A model generated the notes under the pieces. That model did no database searches. It was not told where the DNA came from and was given only the letters and a program-made list of their open reading frames with translations. Below, one piece after another: positions 49,573 through 52,859 of a stretch of 52,859 nucleotides of DNA. Position numbers and translations under genes: made by a program. Each line of letters starts with the position of its first letter. The stretch's first letter is position 1. Source of the stretch: Clostridia bacterium (GTDB lineage: Bacteria; Bacillota; Clostridia; Oscillospirales; Acutalibacteraceae); the NCBI GenBank assembly GCA_017449935.1, contig JAFSYP010000004.1:1-52859 (forward strand), read 5' to 3'.

Positions 49573-50442
49573 TCAATTATTGGCTTGCATCTGCGCTTCC
49601 TGCTGCATCTCGTGGATCTTTTTCTTTTTATACACATAATAGACGTATGTGATGATCAGCGCGATCGCCTGATACGCAATGATGCGGGTATAGTATCTGC
49701 TGTCGTCATTCAGGTGGACGATTTCCATGATAAAGCCGAAACCGATGTGGTCAAAGATACAGGCCCATACCGAACCGGTCGAGAAGCGCAGCAGGCCGAG
49801 CTTGAGAGCGGTCATGATCTCGTATACGAGTATGATGACAAGCAAATAGATGATTTGATTTGTGGTGTATTTGTCGGATTGGTATACAACAAGACTCAGC
49901 CAACGCATCAAGTACCAGACCGTGAACAGCGCAGCCTGAATGATGTTGATCGCATAGAAATGCAGCGAGCGCGAGCCGAGCGTGATCAGCAGGCCGCGGA
50001 ACGACAGCTCGTAGAAAAAGGCTTCGACAACGCTGATCATCAGGCACGCAACAGCCCAGGCCAAAAATACGGCCGGACCTGCAGAGGAAAAGGAACGAGC
50101 GGGCTTGTCGTAATAGAGTGAGAACACGGCGCCGCCCTGCAGAGACAGGATACGGTATTCCCACAAATACACGATCGCCGCAGGCGCCAGGTTCAGAAGA
50201 AACGCCAGCAAGATCCCCTTGCGCACCTTGTGGCCGGAGAAGATCATGCCGATCTCGTCCAGCGGTTTGTTGATGAAACGAATATAAATGAGCAGCACGA
50301 TCAGTCCGCCGACGCTGGAGATCAGGTGCATCGTATTGATGACGTGCGGTATGATCACCAATTCTTCGAGAATACACAGCGCAAGGAACACGAGAAAGCA
50401 CTGCACAACGCGTCGGATCGCTTTATTTTTTTGAACGTCCAT
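49573..50442 (-). CDS. CPBP (CAAX/ABI)-type intramembrane protein
   Basis: 289 residues and about eight membrane segments. The core reads VEAFFYELSFRGLL, a match to the EExxxR motif except that the first Glu-Glu becomes Tyr-Glu; FDHIGFGFIME supplies the last His motif. A second His motif region (ALFTVWYLMRW) has Tyr or Trp where His is usual, so activity is uncertain. CPBP proteins process or give immunity to peptides such as bacteriocins. ATG 50442; promoter 50477-50505. It converges on the PqqD/S26 operon. Confidence 0.8.
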   Translation of the reverse strand: MDVQKNKAIRRVVQCFLVFLALCILEELVIIPHVINTMHLISSVGGLIVLLIYIRFINKPLDEIGMIFSGHKVRKGILLAFLLNLAPAAIVYLWEYRILSLQGGAVFSLYYDKPARSFSSAGPAVFLAWAVACLMISVVEAFFYELSFRGLLITLGSRSLHFYAINIIQAALFTVWYLMRWLSLVVYQSDKYTTNQIIYLLVIILVYEIMTALKLGLLRFSTGSVWACIFDHIGFGFIMEIVHLNDDSRYYTRIIAYQAIALIITYVYYVYKKKKIHEMQQEAQMQANN

Positions 50443-50476
50443 CTGTTAACACCCTCCAATCAATGATATCATATCT

Positions 50477-50505
50477 ATTATATCTGCTTGCGTGTCGACT
50501 GTCAA
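50477..50505 (-). promoter_or_regulatory. promoter of the CPBP gene
   Basis: Minus strand TTGACA, 17 bases, TATAAT, both consensus. Confidence 0.78.
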
Positions 50506-50558
50506 GCGCGCAAACGTAAGAAGATCGTAGAAAATGCGAGATTTTTTTGCATAAAGTC

Positions 50559-50587
50559 TTGTATTTCATTTCAAGAGAATGTATAAT
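50559..50587 (+). promoter_or_regulatory. promoter of the Nudix fusion gene
   Basis: TTGTAT, 17 bases, TATAAT, about 55 bases before ATG 50642. Confidence 0.65.
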
Positions 50588-50641
50588 AAAATCAGAACAG
50601 GTTTAGGCTGTACAGCCTTCGGAGAATAGGGTGGATGAACT

Positions 50642-51397
50642 ATGCTCGGCAAATACGTGCGCGTCCGCGTGACGAAGCCGATCCATTCCAAAAGCGAACA
50701 ATACGGATTTGAATACGGACTCAATTTCGGTGTGCTGGAGGGCGGCAAACAATTTGATAGTAAAGATGTGCGCGGCGCATTCATTATGGGCATCAATCGT
50801 CCGGTCCGATCGTTTGACGGCCGGGTGATCGCACTGCTGCGCAGAAATACCGAACCCGGGTATTTCATCGTCGTCGCGCCGAAGAGCACACGTTTTATCG
50901 ACACGCAGATTATGCAGGCAGTCGCGTTCGCGCAGCAGCCGGACGATCCGTTCGTTCCGGAGTGCCTGTATGAGCGCTCCTGCGGCGCCATCGTATACCG
51001 GATCATTCATGACGAGCTGCGCTTCTTGCTGATCAAGAACAAGCGCAGCGCGCACTGGGGATTTCCCAAGGGACACGTGGAGCTGGGCGAAACGCCGGAG
51101 GAGACCGCCACGCGCGAGGTGCTCGAGGAGACCGGCATACATATCCGCATCCTGCCGGACTTTTCCTACAAGTCCGAGTACACCATACAGGGCAAGGTCG
51201 AGAAAAGCGTTGTCATCTTCCTTGCCGGCACGAAAGACGTGCAGACCATCATCCAGCGCGAGGAGATCGACGATTACATCTGGCTCGCCTATGACCGTGC
51301 GGTGGAGATGCTGCGGTTTGACAACGACAAAATGATACTGACGAACGCCAAAAACTTTCTACTCGACCGAAAGATCGTGCAGGATGTGGTCGTGTAG
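50642..51397 (+). CDS. pyrophosphatase-like/Nudix fusion protein
   Basis: 251 residues. The first about 100 residues look like the inorganic-pyrophosphatase fold (KYVRVRVTKPIHSKSEQYGFEYGLNFGVLEGG ... DVRGAFIMGINRPVRSFDGRVIALLRR). The rest is a Nudix hydrolase with a complete box, GHVELGETPEETATREVLEETGI (144-166), preceded by RSAHWGFPKG. It probably hydrolyses a nucleoside-diphosphate derivative and perhaps the released pyrophosphate. ATG 50642; a terminator follows at 51399-51426. Confidence 0.85.
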   Translation: MLGKYVRVRVTKPIHSKSEQYGFEYGLNFGVLEGGKQFDSKDVRGAFIMGINRPVRSFDGRVIALLRRNTEPGYFIVVAPKSTRFIDTQIMQAVAFAQQPDDPFVPECLYERSCGAIVYRIIHDELRFLLIKNKRSAHWGFPKGHVELGETPEETATREVLEETGIHIRILPDFSYKSEYTIQGKVEKSVVIFLAGTKDVQTIIQREEIDDYIWLAYDRAVEMLRFDNDKMILTNAKNFLLDRKIVQDVVV

Positions 51398-51398
51398 A

Positions 51399-51426
51399 AA
51401 TGCTGCGCCTCGGTGCGGCATTTTTT
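51399..51426 (+). terminator. terminator after the Nudix gene
   Basis: AATGCTGC pairs with GCGGCATT (one G-U) around GCCTCGGT, then six T. The next gene starts 14 bases later. Confidence 0.75.
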
Positions 51427-51439
51427 CAACAGGTGCAAG

Positions 51440-51838
51440 ATGAATGTACAGCGATCCGGCAGACCGTTTTTTGCCGCGGCTTTGGTACTGCTCTGTGTGA
51501 GCGGGATACTGGTGCGCCGATGGAGCGGCGTTTCGCCGAATTTTTTCAATGTGTATTTCCCCGATACGGCGTGGACGATGGCCGTTTACTGCGGCTTCGG
51601 GCTGTTGTTTGACCGGGGTACGCGCCGGAACTTTCCCGCGGCGCTGGGCGTGTCGTATCTCGTGGAGCTTTCGCAGCTGCTGCACTTCCCGCTTCTCGAT
51701 GCGCTGCGGCGAACCGTGCTCGGCGGTCTGATCCTCGGCAGCGGCTTTTTGTGGAGCGATATCCTCTGTTATACGGGCGGCGCGTGTGTCTGCGCTGCTG
51801 CGGAAATGTTTTTTCGATATAGGCGCCGTGTGCGGTAA
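51440..51838 (+). CDS. DUF2809-family membrane protein
   Basis: 132 residues, about four membrane segments. It matches DUF2809: GILVRRWSGVSPNFFNVYFPDTAWTMAVYCGFGLLF and GVSYLVELSQL. It is a small polytopic protein of unknown function. ATG 51440 follows AGGTGCAAG; an upstream GTG lies inside the terminator and is less likely. Confidence 0.82.
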   Translation: MNVQRSGRPFFAAALVLLCVSGILVRRWSGVSPNFFNVYFPDTAWTMAVYCGFGLLFDRGTRRNFPAALGVSYLVELSQLLHFPLLDALRRTVLGGLILGSGFLWSDILCYTGGACVCAAAEMFFRYRRRVR

Positions 51839-51903
51839 TGCGTCTGTATCTCAGGCAGTTTCATATACCGGAAAGAAAGCGAAAAGGAAAGGAGAGAGTC
51901 AGT

Positions 51904-52859
51904 ATGAAAAAGCTATTGGCCGGTTTCCTTGCTGCGGTCATGCTTCTGACGATGGCATTTCCCGCCCTGGCCGTGGATGTGAAGTTGTATTCCGAGGAGT
52001 TTTATTGGGACAAGGCGGGCGAAGACGCCGACAACGGTTACAAGGCGTATGAAGTGCCTTACGGCAGTCCGTTGAAGATCCCGGAGGACCCGGAGCGGTA
52101 CGGCAGCACATTTCTCGGGTGGAAGGATTGGTACACCGATCAGTTTGTGAACCTTGCCCTGGAGATCATGGACGCGCCGGGCAGGCGGTTCTATGCCGCA
52201 TGGGAAAAGGATACGTATACGTCGCGGTTCTATGTGAACGGCGGGCTGTTCACCGAGGTCGTAAATACGGTCGGCGAGCCGTTCATTCATCCGCGTCTGC
52301 CGGAGCTGGCGGGCTATACGTTCGCCGGATGGGACCCGAAGCTGCCGGAAGTGACGCCGGCGCAGGAGCTGGAATTCAACGCAGTGTTCGAGCCGAACCT
52401 TTATACGTCGCGGTTCTATGTGAACGGCGAGCTTTTCACCGAGGTCGTGAATACTTTCGGCGAGCCGTTCATTCATCCGCGTCTGCCGGAGCTGGCGGGC
52501 TATACGTTCGCCGGATGGGACCCGAAGCTGCCGGAAGTGACGCCGGCGCAGGATATGGAGTTTAACGCGGTCTTTAAACCGAACGGTTATATCGCGACGC
52601 TGATGGTGGACGGGGAGGTCTATATGGAGATCCCCTACACCTACGGCCAGAAGTCGATCGACCTGCCGCCCGTCCCGAAGAAGGACGGCTACACCAGCGC
52701 ATGGGAATCGTATTCGCTGGGTATCGGCGGCGTGACGATCCACGCGATCTATACGCCGATCGAGTATATCGCGACGCTGATGGTGGACGGGGAGGTCTAT
52801 ATGGAGATCCCCTACACCTACGGCCAGAAGTCGATCGACCTGCCGCCCGTCCCGAAGAA
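51904..52859 (+). CDS. exported tandem B-repeat protein (partial, runs off the window)
   Basis: At least 318 residues, no stop inside the window. The signal peptide MKKLLAGFLAAVMLLTMAF ends near AVDV. Two 62-residue repeats follow (TSRFYVNGGLFTEVVN ... and TSRFYVNGELFTEVVN ..., ending EFNAVF) and then 59-residue repeats beginning YIATLMVDGEVYMEIPYTYG. They are B-repeat/Listeria-Bacteroides-type modules with YTFAGWDPKLP-like cores. ATG follows AGGAAAGGAGAGAGTCAGT. Probably a secreted or surface protein; the missing C-terminus may hold the anchor. Confidence 0.85.
   Translation, partial: MKKLLAGFLAAVMLLTMAFPALAVDVKLYSEEFYWDKAGEDADNGYKAYEVPYGSPLKIPEDPERYGSTFLGWKDWYTDQFVNLALEIMDAPGRRFYAAWEKDTYTSRFYVNGGLFTEVVNTVGEPFIHPRLPELAGYTFAGWDPKLPEVTPAQELEFNAVFEPNLYTSRFYVNGELFTEVVNTFGEPFIHPRLPELAGYTFAGWDPKLPEVTPAQDMEFNAVFKPNGYIATLMVDGEVYMEIPYTYGQKSIDLPPVPKKDGYTSAWESYSLGIGGVTIHAIYTPIEYIATLMVDGEVYMEIPYTYGQKSIDLPPVPK
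52216..52859 (+). repeat. tandem in-frame DNA repeats in the exported protein gene
   Basis: Copies at 52216 and 52402 are 186 bases apart and nearly identical; copies at 52588 and 52765 are 177 bases apart and the second is identical over its visible 95 bases to the window end. Both keep the reading frame. Confidence 0.9.

Overview
The window looks like a chromosome segment of a GC-rich (roughly 60%) gut-type Clostridia member, probably Oscillospiraceae/Ruminococcaceae. The reasons are clean sigma-A promoters with TTGACA-like and TATAAT-like boxes, strong AGGAGG ribosome sites, a SpoIVFA/SpoIVFB-like sporulation pair, DUF348/G5/3D and YhaM proteins, BspA-type leucine-rich repeats, several exported B-repeat proteins, and a MurL/MurD2 pair. 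No plasmid, phage or transposase gene was seen. Taxonomy is inferred from gene content only.

Layout. 0.1-4.1 kb: a sugar kinase, divergent from a cell-envelope O-acylation unit (MBOAT protein, SGNH-like transferase and a small membrane protein). 4.1-6.8 kb: a GH3 glycosidase, a frameshifted four-helix-bundle gene, an array of short AATGAAG hairpin repeats and tRNA-Gln(CTG). 6.8-12.4 kb: a five-gene minus-strand operon (PfoR/EIIC-like membrane protein, two Gfo/Idh/MocA dehydrogenases, a zinc-ribbon TPR protein, a membrane protein) and a small XRE regulator behind an apparent attenuator. 12.4-13 kb: gene-free repeat mosaic. 13-25.9 kb: housekeeping and signalling genes: a 3D/G5 protein, YhaM, DUF2804, a phosphoesterase, a flavin reductase, a PASTA pseudokinase, a class II aldolase plus PHP pair, and small enzymes. 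25.9-27.6 kb: a MocR/PdxR-like regulator divergent from an ECF S component, suggesting vitamin B6 uptake. 27.6-30.5 kb: a second repeat mosaic, then the paired radical SAM proteins of the TIGR03960/TIGR03936 type.

30.5-41.2 kb: a sigma-factor-like/transmembrane/BspA-LRR fusion protein; the SpoIVFA/SpoIVFB-like pair; a TetR-MMPL-lipoprotein export operon with paired palindromic operators; and murL-murD2 for the alternative D-glutamate route to peptidoglycan. 41.3-47.7 kb: an uncharacterised six-hairpin glycosidase-like protein and two exported proteins that share a C-terminal module, the larger with distinct codon use. 47.8-50.4 kb: a compact set of HPr-kinase-like protein, two PqqD-type domains and a membrane-anchorless S26 peptidase, converging on a CPBP membrane protein. 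This resembles part of a RiPP maturation pathway but has no visible precursor or cyclase. 50.6-52.9 kb: a pyrophosphatase-like/Nudix fusion, a DUF2809 protein and an exported tandem-repeat protein that runs off the window.

The clearest candidates for something undescribed are the HprK/PqqD/PqqD/S26 set, the membrane-tethered sigma-like LRR protein, the PASTA pseudokinase, and the acylation unit that carries a shuttle-like C-terminus on the MBOAT protein and a similar one on a separate small protein.
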